Assembly: GCA_019059635.1 (NCBI GenBank) | Contig: JAGVRJ010000003.1 | Span: 186,001 to 250,000 of the forward strand | Source of the DNA: Proales similis | Lineage: Eukaryota; Rotifera; Eurotatoria; Ploima; Proalidae | Reading direction: 5' to 3' | DNA length: 64,000 nt | Shown here: positions 1 to 13,800 of the stretch, piece by piece | Layout: each line of letters begins with the position of its first letter | Position numbering within the stretch: position 1 is the first letter of the stretch | Made by a program: the position numbers and the translations under genes | The notes under the pieces: model-generated | What the model was told of the DNA's origin: nothing | The model's input: the letters and a program-made list of their open reading frames with translations, nothing else | Databases searched by the model: none

Positions 1-3000
1 ATGATCGACGTCATTCAAAGTGGCAGCATTGCTCTGCAACAGGCGGCATCTGCCTTGGTCGGACACATCAGCCTGAACGAGAGCAAAGAGGTCGACACTC
101 CCAACATGAGACTTCGCTTCCAAAAGGGTTCGGCTTCTTCTGCCTCGCCTTCATTCTCAGCTGAGAGTGGAGAGGTCTCGGTGTCATCCGTTTGCGACCT
201 GATTGCCGCTTCTCAATCGGCCTGTGCGAATCAAGTAATAACCCAGCAGGCCATCGCCCAGCCTTTTGCTCTGGTGGGAGCCAACGGCGATTTTGTGACC
301 AGATCGAGCTCAATGGGCCTCAGTCTCTTGGCTGCAGATGGAAGCAAGCTGCCGGTAAACAATGCGCGGAGCCCGGTCGAATTCTGGATCCAGATCGACT
401 TGTCTACGCTTCCCCCGTTCCAGCTGTTTGATGTGAACAATTCAAATGCCTCTGAGCCATATTTGAACAGTGCAGTCGATTTGACCGGCGATCCAGTTTC
501 TTTGTATGTCCACGTAAAAACTGAAGAAGAGGCTGCTTCTGTGGCGTATTTGATTTCGGTCAAGTTTGGAACGAACCCACGTTTGACACCAGAAAGGATT
601 GATGTCGATCACTGGAGGATGTTTTGTCCAGGCAATCAGACAGTCCAGAACGACGAAAGCTATTTCGAGGTTATACTGGACTCAGACCAGGTCAACTCTT
701 ATGAGGGCTTCACAGGCATAACGGTCGCAGAACTCGATCCCAAGGCTTGTCTCAGCATTGAGCAATCAGAAAAGATCCCTTTCGATTCACTCAGAGCCAA
801 CTTCAGCCAGAATGTGATGATGCGAGTGATCCTGAGAGGCTGTCACTATTTGGACGAGGCAAGTGGACAGTGGCGATCTGAAGGGGTCGAGTACTTGTCA
901 GACTCTAACTCGACTCATACGCACTGCGCTGCTCGTCATTTGACTTCGTTCGCCGGTGGCTTCGTCGTCCTCCCTGCCCGAATCGATTTCGACAATGTCT
1001 GGGCCAACGCTTCTTTCGATCGAAATCCGACCATCTACGCTCTCTGCATCGCCCTTGTTGGTCTGTTCATCGTTCTGGCCGTATGGGCTCGTTGGATGGA
1101 CTGGAGGGACAAACGCAAGATCGGCCTTGTGCTACTGCCCTGTGATGGTGATCTCAAGGAAAAGTATTTGTACGAAATCATCTTCTTCACTGGTGCGAGG
1201 AAGAGTGCAGCCACTGACTCCAAGGTGAACTGTGTTCTATCAAGCGACACCCTCGAGACGTCCACAATCAAACTGAGAGACGAGACTGGACGAAAGCCAT
1301 TCAGGAGAGGAGGCGTCGACTCTTTTGTGTACGCGAGTGACATGCCCTTGGGTGATCTCACTTATCTCAGAGTGTGGCATGACAGTAAGGGCAGACTTGG
1401 GACTGCAGGCTGGTACCTGAAATACGCTATCGTTCATGACCTGCAGACGCGAGAGAAGTTCTATTTCATTTGCGAACAGTGGCTCGCCTTTGATCGTGAC
1501 GAAGGCGTCGTAGATCGTCTTCTGCCAGTTTGTGGACGTGCGCAGAAGGAACAGTTCAAGTATCTGCTCGCCAAACAGACCAAACAGAAGCTGAGCGACG
1601 GCCATCTCTGGTTCTCAGTGCTCGCCCGTCCGGCACAGAGCTCGTTCACTCGACTCGATCGTCTGACCTGCTGCTTCGTTCTGCTCTGCATGAGCATGCT
1701 GATGAACATCCTCTACTATGGAGTGGACACGAGTCCAAACAAGGCAGGACTCGAACTGGGCCCGTTCAATCTGACGCCAGAGCAGGTCGGAATAGGAGTG
1801 ATCACCAGTCTGTGTGTGTTCCCACCCAGCCTTCTGCTCGTCCAGCTGTTCAGACGATCAAAGAGACGCAAGACTCGCGTGGCCAAACTGAGAGAGACCA
1901 TCTTGCGAGCCCAAGGAGTCGATATTGAACAAGAAGAGAAAAAGCGAAAGGCAAAAGAGACGAAAAGGAAGGAAGGCGAGCTCAAGCTGCCCTGGTGGTG
2001 CAAGATCATCGCCTACTTGCTCTCGTTTGTGTTTGCTGCCGTGTCCTTGTTCTTCATTATCGTCCAAGGAATCACATTCGGCGACGCCAAAGTCACAAAA
2101 TGGATCACATCGCTTGCCATCTCGTTCTTGACTTCTGTGCTGGTCACTCAGCCTATCCAGATCGCCCTGCTCACTCTGTTCTTCGTGACCGTGTTCAGGA
2201 AGAGCGAGGACAAGAATGAGATAGACAACGACGGCGATGATGGACGCAAGCTGCACGATTGGAATGAGAATCAGAATGTGAGTCTCTTGCTCATTTCTCT
2301 CTTATTCCTGTTAACTCAATGCTTTTGTCAATCAGCAAAACATTCTTTCTTCCACCTTAACGCTCAAGAGCGAAAAGTCACAACAGCTCACCGAACTCGA
2401 GACACGGGAGCTCAAACAAAAGCAAATGCAGCTCAAGCGAGCGAGCCGCCTCGTAAGAGAGATTTTGTTCAACTTCATGTTCATTTGGATCCTGTTTGTG
2501 GTCGCATACACCAACAAGAGCCCTTTTGCTCCTGGGTACCGACACAGTCTGCATCGACTATTTACAGCTGAACTAGGTTCAGTTGGAACAGCGTCCGACC
2601 TGTTTGCATGGCTTCGTCACTCTTTCCTCTCTTCTCTTCAGTCTGACAATTTCTATGAGAACAGCACCTTCTATCGACAGGAAGCCTTCTTGAACGACTT
2701 TTCCTCATTTGTGCTACCTCGGCCCATGATGCGTCAAATCAGAACAGAGAACAACAGCTGCCGAGTGACCCCTCCTCTCAGTGCCCACATTGATTTCTGT
2801 GTTGAAGACTTTTCAGTTTTCAGCGAAGAAAGACGAGCATTCTCTCCCAGATGGACTGATCTCAACCAGTCAGCCTCGATCGATTCCTCCGATCAGAAGA
2901 TCCACTCAGCCTTTTCTCATACTCGCGCGTTCGAGCTAGACAGCTATCCGCACTTTGGCGTTTACGAAGAATACCCGGGCGGAGGCTTCGTCTTCGATCT

Positions 3001-4120
3001 CTCGGGACCGGCAGAAGAAGTGAGGGGCAACCTGAGCGAGCTGGAGAGGCTCGGCTGGATCGACCGACAGACCAGAGCCGTGTTTGTCGAGTTTGCCGTC
3101 TACAGTGCCAACATCAACTTGTTTGCGCACTGCATTTTCCTGTTCGAGTTCCTGCCCACAGGCAACCTCCTCGCCTCGTCCAGATTCAGTCCACTGGTTC
3201 TGATCGACTCGACCGAGCACGGCTTCGCCTCCTTCCGTCTGGCCTGCAACATCCTCTACATGGTGTTTGTCTGCTTCATCATGTTCAGAGAGCTGCGTCT
3301 GGTGCTGAAAGAGCGATGGCGCTACTTTGCCCAGTTCTGGAACTACGTCGAGCTACTGATCATCGCTTTCTCGTGGGCCGCCTTCGCCATGTATCTCTAC
3401 CGTCTGTACGCCTCTCACTCTGCCCTGGAGCATCTCAAAGAGAACAACAGACTCGTGAATTTGCAGTACTTGTCATTCTGCAGTGAGGCGCTCGAGTTCT
3501 GTCTCGCTTTCTGCGCGGCGCTTGGCACGCTTCGATTTCTCAAGCTGCTTCGCTTCAACAGACGCGTGATTGTGTTCATGCTCGCGCTTCGTCATTCTTT
3601 CCGACCACTGATGAGCTTTGTATTTGTCTTTTTGATCATCTGGATGTCGTTTGTTCAGCTCATGTTCCTCTTATTCAGCAACGAGGTCGCCTCGTTCAAT
3701 ACGATCACCAAGGCCATGGAGACCTGTTTTCAGATCATCCTGGGTAAATTCGAGGTCAAAGAACTCATCGTTGCAGACATGTTTCTCGGATCGGCTGTCT
3801 TCATTTTATACAACATGGTGATCGTTATCCTCATGGTCGGAATGCTGCTCACCATAATCACTGACAGCTATTCCGAAGTATGCAAAGACCACACTCTCAT
3901 CCAAGACAATGACATGGACAAGTATGTTGCAGAGTATTTTAGGCTCACATTTGCAGGACTTGTGAGCTGCTTCTATCGACCAAAACAACAAAATGAAAAG
4001 CCAAGTCTTGACTCTGACGCATATGTGGATCACACAGCCGCCTTATCAAAATCGGTCGACAGACTTTTTCGTCAAATCGAGAAGGAGCTTCAGTTAAAGC
4101 CCAAAACAGTTTTCAAATGA
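1..4120 (+). CDS. Polycystin-1-like protein, gene A (5' end cut by window)
   Basis: C-terminal 1353 residues of a polycystin-1-family receptor/channel subunit of the plasma or ciliary membrane. Exons are 1-2277 and 2336-4120; the intron is 58 bp, phase 0, GTGAGT...CAG. The window opens in the stalk, so the ATG at base 1 is probably internal. In order: the GAIN-like stalk; a GPS autoproteolysis motif near residues 280-317, with Trp, paired Cys and the HLT cleavage tripeptide; the first membrane helix; a PLAT domain near 391-510; helices and a basic cytoplasmic loop; then the polycystin extracellular domain (GWIDRQTRAVF) and the last membrane helices with FQIILGKF in the pore-helix position. 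PKD2 has Asp where this protein has Lys, as expected for a PKD1-type partner rather than a pore-forming subunit. It is the closest paralogue of the gene at 32334-41095. A polyadenylation hexamer follows at 4200. Confidence 0.9.
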
Positions 4121-4199
4121 GCGAAAGATTATCAAATGGGTATTTCATTTTTTTTAGCCAGAATTTATAACCAGAACTCTGTCGTGAATTTTTTGCCTG

Positions 4200-4205
4200 A
4201 ATAAA
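4200..4205 (+). terminator. Poly(A) signal of gene A
   Basis: AATAAA 80 bases after the gene A stop codon. Confidence 0.6.
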
Positions 4206-4814
4206 ATTTTATTCATCTCTGCATTTCTTGCTATTATTTATTCTCACAAAGAAGAACCCAATTTGAGCTGAAGCTTCAAAATAGGAATTATGACAATTTT
4301 GAATCACAGTTTCTAGTAAGCTGGAGCTTTTTTTTTTAACATTTCACCTTGCCTGCTGTTTGCCTGCGCGAAAATTCCTTTAACGCCGTTTGCTTACGAG
4401 AAATCACTTCCTTCTAGTTTTTTGGCCTCACATCTCCGCATTCAAAATTATTTTCCTAATGAACATTAGCTTTGTCGTAAATTGGATGGAATTACGCTGA
4501 AACAAGTCGTTTCTTAGGTTCTTAACAGCATCGCACAGCAATATTTTAAGATGAATAAAATGATAAATATGCTTTTTTTAGATTTAATCTGTAAAATTGA
4601 TTCTCATATTGCTAACCATTTCCTTTCCATTTGCAGGAAAATTACCGGAAAAAAGCAAACGATAAAATAAATGCGACACCAACAGCTCAAGCAATAAATA
4701 AAGAGAATAAAAATAGTTTCTCGCATCTTGCTCATTTTTTCTGCCAAAATATAAACTGAAAATAAAAAGAGGAGATATTTGAAAAGAAACCTTGAACCGA
4801 AATTCACAAACAGA
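4206..4814. other. Intergenic, gene A to gene B
   Basis: AT-rich spacer with homopolymer T and A runs and no convincing ORF. It must hold the gene B promoter; I see no clear TATA box. Confidence 0.5.
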
Positions 4815-7800
4815 ATGAAATATGTTTATTTATTTGTAGCTGGATATTTCTTCATAAAAGTGGCAGGCTACAATACCACATTGAACGAGACCGAGGCTCC
4901 CTGGTCCAACCTTACGCAAGTGGCAGGCAACAATACCACAGTGAACGAGACCGAGGCTACCTGGTCCAACCTTACGCAAGTGGCAGGCAACAATACCACA
5001 GTGAACGAGACTGAGGCTACCTGGTCCAACCTCACGCAAGTGGCAGGCAACAATACCACAGTGAACGAGACCGATTTGACAATAAACAACACTTTATTCA
5101 CAAACGAACAAAATGAATTGTTTGAAGAAGCTCCGGACTTTAATTTAACCTTTTCATGCCCTGTACGTTGGACACATCCTGGATACGCTCTGCCCAACTG
5201 CGTATTGGAAGTTTTTCGCAACTCAACGTTTGACTTTAACGTGACTGTCTCCTACAGCTTTGGCTATGAGGCCAGCTTCCACCTGCAAGGTTGCTATCAG
5301 TGCTCATGGTGTGTGCTCTGTCATTCTTCTAATTGGTTGTTTAGCCCCCGATGGCTCTTCAGCCATCAGTGAATCGATTCGGCTCGACCAGGTCTTTCCT
5401 CAGTACGGCGATTACTTTATCCGAGTCGAGGCCAAGGAGCAGCTTCTCTACGTCAACGTCTCTGTTCGCTACGGTATTCGTGTTTCTTTTCACTCTTTTG
5501 TGCGTGTAGTCACCGCTTTTCAGGCAAGCGTCCGTTCCATTATTCGCTGTCCGGCTGCTACCATTATCCTCTTCTGAATCTGGCCCACCACTTGACTTCC
5601 TCGCCGAACATGACCACCTGGCTGTGTGTGCAGCACTGCGCCTTCCACGGACGAAAGTACGCCGGCGTCTACGAGGGGTAATGCCATTCTAGCCAGTCTG
5701 CTCGGTTTCCAGCCCTTATAATCCTCGCACAGCAATAAATGCGGCTGCAATGACGAGCCTCCCAACCACGCGTTTGTGCAGCCCTACGCGACCTACTGCG
5801 CTGCGCCTTGCAGTGGCAATGCTTCGGAGAGCTGTGGAGCCGCGGCCACCTGGTTCAGCTCATTTTCGATCAACTGTAAGCTTTCCTCTTCAGTATTGGC
5901 CTCAATGAGAAGTTGCTTGCATCTGGCCCTTATTGCAGACATGAAGTTCCAGAGAACAATCGACCGTGGCTGCTGGCAGACTCCGGCAGCTAATCTGAGT
6001 GTGTCCATGTCGTACACGACTGAATGGCAAACGTTCGAACTGTGCTTTGAAATGTGCGACATTCATGGCTTCGACTACATGGGCTTGCGCAATGGGTTAG
6101 TGGTTGTAGATTCTTAATTCACTCAGATAAATCCATATAATCCTGCCTCTCTACAAAGAGACACATGCTGGTGCTCAGCTGATCTGGAAGGTATCGTCTC
6201 AAGCGACCAATCGATGTGTTCGACCGTCTGCACCGGAGACCCAACTCAAACGCAGTGCGGGGGCTACGAGCACAGCCAAGTCTACGAGCTTGTCTGTGAG
6301 TTAAAAGCTTTTACTTTTTCTGTTCACTCCATCTTATTTGGTCTTATTTGCAGATAGAAGATGGACGAGTGAATATCTGGGCTGCTTTGTCGATTCGATT
6401 CCACGAGACTTGCCCCTTGAATTGAACTTTTACTACATGACCCGGCGATTCTGCGACCAATATTGCGCAGAGCGGGACTACAGCTTTTCCGGCACTCAGG
6501 CCTCGTAATTTCTTTACCTCATGTTTTGTTTTATCTCTTTAATCTTGTTCTTACGCGCCTGTTTTTTGAAAAGATCGTGGTGCTTTTGTGGAAATAGCTA
6601 CAACCACTACGGTGCTGATCCGACCGGATGCGCTTCTATCTGCTTCGGGAATCATCTTGAAATGTGCGGTGGCGGAATGAGGAATTCCGTTAATAGGGTG
6701 AAATGTAAGTTATTCTCCAACAGATTGACTGTTAGCAGCTGAGGATTTTCGTATGCTTCAAGATCTCGAGACGCCAATTGCGCAACTGACGTGTCCATCT
6801 GTTGTGGAATTTGAAGCCCAATTCGAATGTTCTGTGAGCGTTTTAAGATTTGATGAAACATTCGAGTTTCTAGTTAATTGGGGCGATGGCACAATCGAAC
6901 GGAAATCATTCAGCCAATCAGCTGTCAGCCTGAGCCACGTCTACACTTTGTTGGGATACTACAACATAACTGTCTCTCGTAGTTCCAGTGCGCTATCCGA
7001 TTCCCTCTTGATTCAAGTGGTTCCATTCACAGGTGATTCACTTTTCATCAATTTTGGCGCCGATTTCATTCAACCCAAACTTTCTAGGCGTTGATATGGA
7101 TCTTGATTGCTCTGACTCTGGCCTCATTGTCAACCGAAGACTTGAGTGCCAAGTTTTGGTGACCAGCACAAGAACCGACTTTTTCATTTCGATCGACTAC
7201 GGACATTCGGATGTTGGTGATTTGACCCTTTTGCATGTGAATCAAACGCAGCTCCCGGTCAATGCGAGCTTTATTTTGAGCAAATTTTACCCTTTGCCGG
7301 GCAGCTACGTGATCAGGCTGCAAGTTCTCAACTCGGTCTCCAATCTAACCAAGACAGTATTCGTCAATTCAGGTTGCCTTCGCTTCTGTTGACTTATTCC
7401 CAGACCTCTATATCTTGAACTGGTTTAGTCTCTTTGGCGGCAATCAACTGCACCGACTCGAGATATGAGTTTAGATACAACTCCTATTGCAAGTTTTTCC
7501 TTCTTGATCAACACGCGAGCTTTAACGCCACCATAGACTTTGACGACGGCGACATGCGCCAGTTGACTTTGCCAGGTCTGTTGTTATCGCTGTGAGTAGA
7601 CGGTCAGTCAAATAAAAACACTTTTGATCAATCCAGGCCAGCAAGAGAAAAGCTGGGGCGTTCCAATGCCTGCGGATCGGTCTACTTGGTACGAAATGCT
7701 TGACGACAGTGTTGAGTTTTACGTGCCCGCGAGCGGACCTTTCGACTATTTGGCTGCGCTCGAGATGCAGGCCGTTCGCGCCGGTACTGCCTATTTGAGA

Positions 7801-10800
7801 GTGCTGAAGTTGGACCGTGGTTCGTATTTGTCGATGGCAGACGCACTGAGCGCAGCCAGCTCTGCAAATGAGGTCAAGTCAGCTGCGAGGATCGAAGCTG
7901 AATTTGAACTCGAACTGCTTGTTGGATACAACCTGAAAGCGCTCGATCAACTAGTGAGCGTGAGCTCCAACACACTGCTCTGCATAAATCAGAACTCGAG
8001 CGCTCGTCTGGCAATTAGGCCCCACTCGAGTTCGGTTCACTTTGTGGCCAACTCGCTCGGCAACTGGTCATCGCTTGAGACCAGTGATGGCGCCGATGGA
8101 ATCGTATTGGTTCGAATGATGGCCTATGATCAGGAGATAACGATCACAAAGCTCTACGAGCTGCCCGGTCACTATCGAATATGGCTGGGCATAAATGAAA
8201 CAAACACTAGTGTGAGCAAGGCGATGCGGATTTACATTGTTCCCTATATTTACTTCAACTGTCAACTTGAATGGGTGAGAAGAAATCAAACAGTGAGCTG
8301 TGTAGTCTCGCTCGAATACGAGGCACCGTCGTTGAACCTTTCAGTTGACTTTAACGACACAAACGTTCGAACATATGAGGTTGCAGGTGAGCGCTTTTGT
8401 TTGAGCCAAGTTTCCATTTTAAATGACCTGCTAATCGACTGCAATAGGCATTAGAGAACGATACGTGAGCACGGATGTGACGGTCGAGCGCATCTACACG
8501 ATGCCAAAATACTATTTCATGGAGGCCACTATTGACGGCTCGTCACTCAGCGCCATGTGTCCGGTAAACGTGACCATAAGTGAGTTGAAGTATCAAATTC
8601 TTGCTCTTGAGCCTTACTCATTCTGGCCGACTCGAACAGAGACCGAGATCTTTATTCAGTGCGCTGCGTACAACTTGTCCATTTTCGAGCCGTCCGATTG
8701 CTCGATTCTGATCATTTCGCAAGCACTCGACATTCAAGTGGACATCGATCTGGGCGACGGCAGAAAAGAAGAGTACAACATTCAGAGTAAGCCGCTGACG
8801 TCGGTTCGAACTTGATGTGACCGTAGCACTTGAGCACAGTTCCTGACTTGATCTACGAAACTCGCCTCGAGCTGAGAAGAAGCTACATTCTTCCCACGGA
8901 CTATCTGATCACAGCGGCGGTTCGTTACACATCGGCGTTCGATGCAAAGATATTCAACATCTCGACGGGTAGGCACGCTTCTGAACTCTTGGAGGTCTAG
9001 ACTGAAAAAGAGGCCGAAACAAAATTCAACAAGACCCGAAGCTGGAAATGACCTGCGACACGAGCAACATGACAACAGAGGACCAGTTCACGTGTCAGTT
9101 GTACGTGCTGACGATGAACTCGCTTGAGCAGGTGCTGTTCAGATACGGCAAGCGAGTAGAAGCAATCAACCTGATCAGTGAGTTGACTGCCACTTGTTTC
9201 TGGCATTCGAAAGCAGCGTGACGAATAAAACGAATTTACCAAGGCAATACGACCTACATGCTCGAGTACTACGACATAACGCGAGGAATCGCCTTGCCCG
9301 GGGTCTACGACATCAGAGCGTCGTTGATCGGCACCGATCTGGTGCGAACGCATCGAATAAACGTGGTGGGCGGTAAGAACAGCTCGTTGGCCTTTGTTCG
9401 AACTCTTTGGCTCATCGTTCGAGTCGTTCTAGTGCCGTCTTGCGCTCAGCCGTTTGTGGACATTGAGAACGCGGGCAGAATTGAGAGGCCCATCGAGCTA
9501 GAGCGTTCCAGACAGTTCAGTCTGGTCGGCGTGGTCCTGTTTCAGTGCGGAGTGGCCTTTCAGAACAAGATCACTTGGAGCGGCGAGAAGCTCGACCCGA
9601 GCAATGGTCAGGTGATCGGACCGCTTGACGTCACGTCCTTTCAAGGTTTCGACAAGTCAGAGATGGTTGTGCAGAGCAACTCAATGCCCTACGGCTTGTA
9701 CCGCTTCACAATTCTGGTCGAGATCTGGTTCCAGCGACGAGGCCTGCCAATGTACTTTAGCGAGCAAAAGCAAACAATAATCAACATAGTCCACACCGGC
9801 ATTGCGGTATTCGGTCTGCCGTTCGGTCTGATGGAGACCTCGGTCGGTCAGAATCAGGCATTTGAAATCAACCCGTTTGTGCATTCGTACGACATCGACG
9901 CAATTGTGTCCACGTCGTCGCTCGACTTTAACTTTAGATGTCAAATACGCGACGCCTCAGTCGCAGTCGGCTCCAACCTTGATTTGTACGATTTAAAGCA
10001 AATGTCGGTGTTTGACAACAGCTCGTGCTTCGACTCGTCCGGTAAGTGCTCAAAGCAGACCGACCTTGGCGTTGAATTTTTTGGTGAAAAACGTTGCCCG
10101 CAGCTGATTACAGTTTTGCGAACAATCGCGCAACACTGAAGGTCAAAGGAGGCTCTTTACCTTACGTGGCCGGTCGCGAGTACGTCTTTGAAATCAGCAC
10201 GATGCACATGAACGACATTTACACGCAGACTCTGTCCGTCAAAGTAACCACCGACCTGGTCAATCCGATAATCGTTCTCAAGTAAGCAGTTCTGTAGTAA
10301 GCAGTGCGATTCAATTTAACGGCAACAACTCTGCAAAGGTGTCGCTTCAACGATCAATGCTTTCCGTTTCCGCAGTATCGCAAAATAAACAAAAACACGC
10401 GTCTGATGATGGACGGCTTGTGCGAGAGTGGCTGCGATGGAAGCCAAGCGACCAGATATGCGTTCAAGATCGAAAAGAACACAAACAGAGGCGACCTTGA
10501 AAACCCCGCCTGGACAGAGTTGGCCGACCTCGACGGTCTGGTCACAGGCCAGAGCTCTGAGCTGATGAGTGTATCAGAGGAGCTGTTCAGTCTTCACCCG
10601 GACGCGTCCGAGTGGCGAATCGAGCTCACTGTTGTGGCCGAATATGCAGCCAATCAGTCAGTATCGGGCGTTTCATCGCTTTTATTCCTCCTCAACGAGC
10701 CCCCTCGAGGCGGCTACTGTGACATGGACCGATACAGCGGGTTCCCCCTCTCCACCTTGTTCACTGTTCGCTGCCTGGGCTGGTTCGACCCGGACGGTCA

Positions 10801-13800
10801 AGTGACGCGTTTTCAGTACCTATGTAAGAAACCTGTTGGAGCCGAGCTCAGTGAGCCAAAGAATAATTTTCCTTCAAACAGATCGAACGTCGACCGAAGC
10901 ACGATGGGTGCCGCACAAGTTCAACAAGCTCGGCATAATGACATTCACTCTGCCACAAGGAGTTGCCACTGAAGACTACAATTTGAAGATTCAAGTTCGA
11001 GTGAGCGACGACACCGGAGGAGTGACCGTGTTTGATATTGCAAGTCCGGTTCGGGTCGAGCCCGACGAGGTGGCGATGCTCGATCAGTTGAATCAGATTG
11101 TCACTGCTGACGTCACATCGACCACGGTGATCGACCTTCAGACGGGAAGTCTTCAAATCGCGTCCGAAATCATCAACGTCATGGGCTCGTTTCTGAATCA
11201 GAAAAACGTAACTGCCGTCCTCTGCTTCACTGAATGCCAAAACGGCGACTGATGTTGGCGAGCAAACAGGAAAGTGATGGAAACCAAACGGATCCTGAGC
11301 TGTTGAGCAGAAAGCGTTTGGTTCGTCAGTCGCTGCTCAGTGCTCTTCAAGATGTGCAAATATCTGACTTGGACAGCGCCAAGATGCTCTTGTCTTCGGT
11401 GGCAACCATTTCAGATCAAAGCGAAGAAATCGATCAAGACGCAGTGGTGAGCGCTTCTATCAAATCCTTTCTAGACCAATTCTCCTCACCTGTGAGCATT
11501 GCGAAGCGTCTGGCCACCCAGAAGATTCAGCAGACGATGAGGAGTCTTGAACGTTTTAGCGAGTCGGCCACTGTCGAAGATACGGACGAACTGGCTTCTA
11601 ACCTGTTCGCGTCTCTGGCCAACAATCTCAAGGTAAATTGAATCGTTTCCATATTCGGGCCACCAGTCGTACTGAGCTAAGGCGTTTGCAGTCGGCCAGC
11701 ATGCAAAGCTACGGAGAAAATCAGGCCAAAGAAAGCGACCAAACGCTTCAAGAGGCGTCTGAGTCGATTGCGACAATCGATTTGTTCATAAGTCGGAGAC
11801 TGGCCTCGAACGAATCGAAGCGATTCAGCAGCGAGAACATGGACGTGAGCTTTAAAAAGGAGAGCGCCAGTTCGATCGGCTCAGTTGACCTGGCAGAGGG
11901 CGGCATTCAACTGCCTGACTTTTGCAAGATGCTCAATGACACTGAAAACTGTGCCCAGCGAACAGTGACCATGAAGAGCACATTCACCCGAGTGGCTGTA
12001 GCCGGTCTGAACGGCGCAAGTGCATTCAACCTCGGCAACTCGAGCATGCTCGGTCTCAGCTTCATGGGCGCAGACAATGAGGCGATAAACATCACCAATC
12101 AGAGCGAGAAGATTCACTTTTGGATTCCGCGCGCAGCTGATTTAGTAATTCCATTCGAACGAGTGAACGTCAGTGACATTGATCCACAGGTGGCCGACAA
12201 CGGCTTCATAATCTTCAGCTTCGAGTTGCCCGGCGAGAACGTGTCCGTTCATGTGCAAGTGAAGCCCACAAATGAAAGCTACGGTTTCCTAATGCTCTTC
12301 AAAATGGGCCAGTTTCCGTTCTTGAGTTTGAAACGAAACGTTTCGGACAAATGGGAACTCAAGTGCCCGCATGAGATTGTCGCCGAGACAAACGGCGAGC
12401 TCTATCACCAATTGTTCTTGAACATGGCCGAGATCGGCGCTTATCGAGGTCTGGCGGCGTTTTCACTTCGTCAGCTAAGTCTGGAAGAAACCTACGAGTT
12501 GTGTGGCAATGAGACCGCGCCCTTTCCGAGCAGCCAGTTCAACTTGACCAACGAGATTGTTCAAAAGCTCGAGAACGGAGCCGCTGTTTCGTTCACCGAC
12601 GACTTTTACTTTCGTGTCCTGTCTTCAGGCTGCTACTTTTTGACCGAGAGCGGCCAGTACAGATCGGACGGTGTCGAGATTGAGGCCGACTCCAACTCGA
12701 CGCACACTCATTGTGTGAGTGAACATTTGACCGAATTCGCCGGCGGTCTGCTCGTTCTGCCGGCAGCGATCGATTTCGAGAGCGTCTTCGCCAACGCATC
12801 GCCTCTCAACAACCCGACCATCTACGCCACTGTGATCGGATGCATTGCACTCTACGCTCTGATGGCGGTCTTTGTCGCTTATTTGGACCGGAGGGACCGA
12901 CGGAAAATGGGCGTGTCGGTGCTGGCCGACTTTCGCTTCGATCACGCACAATTTTTCGAGGTGGTCGTGTTCACCGGCGTGAGAATAGGCGCGTCAACCG
13001 ACTCGAAAGTGTTCATGACAATGAGCGGCGAGCTGGGCGATACAGACGCCAAGCAGCTCAAACACTCCGATCAGAAGGCGTTCAGACGCGGCGGAGTGGA
13101 CACGTTCATTGTGTCGAGCGAGAGGGCGATCGGCGCCTTGGACGCCATCAAAATTTGGCACGACAACTCGGGCAAAGGCGCAATGGCCTCCTGGTATTTG
13201 AAATACATTGTGGTCACAGACCTGCAGACTGGCGTGCGTCAATACTTTATTGCTGATCGTTGGCTGGCCGTAGACAAGAACGACGGCGCCGTCAAATGCG
13301 TCCTGCCACTCAGCGGCGACAAACAGGTCAAAGACTTCAAGTATCTGCTGAAGAAAGAGACAAAATACAAAATAAGCGACGGCCATCTTTGGCTGTCTGT
13401 ATTTGTGCGGCCAATTCAGAGCTCGTTCACGCGCCTGGATCGTCTCACTTGCTGCTTTGTGCTCTTGATTATGACCATGATGATGAATATACTCTACTAC
13501 GAACAGGACACGACGCCAAATCGAGACGGACTCGAGTTGGGCCCGTTTTTCCTCACCCCACAGCAGATCGGCATCGGCATAATCACCAGTCTGATAATTG
13601 TGCCGCCCAGTTTGATTCTCATTCAGCTATTCAGGAGATCGCGGAGACGCACGAGCAATTTCGATCGAATACAGCGCGAGCTTGACAAGAAATCGAACGA
13701 ATCGGACGCGGATAGTAGAAATTTCCTGATGAGCTTGCAGCCAGTCGATTACGAGAGCGACCAAGTGAACGCGGCGGCAAGCGAGCAGAAAAAGAAGAGC

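Noticed and set aside
1-3. ATG at base 1 as the true start of gene A
   Set aside because: The reading opens in the middle of the pre-GPS stalk, homologous to an internal exon of genes B and C; it is a window-edge coincidence.
6705-6738. 34-bp intron in gene B ending at 6738
   Set aside because: An in-frame acceptor at 6762 gives a 58-bp intron of the usual size; I used that one.
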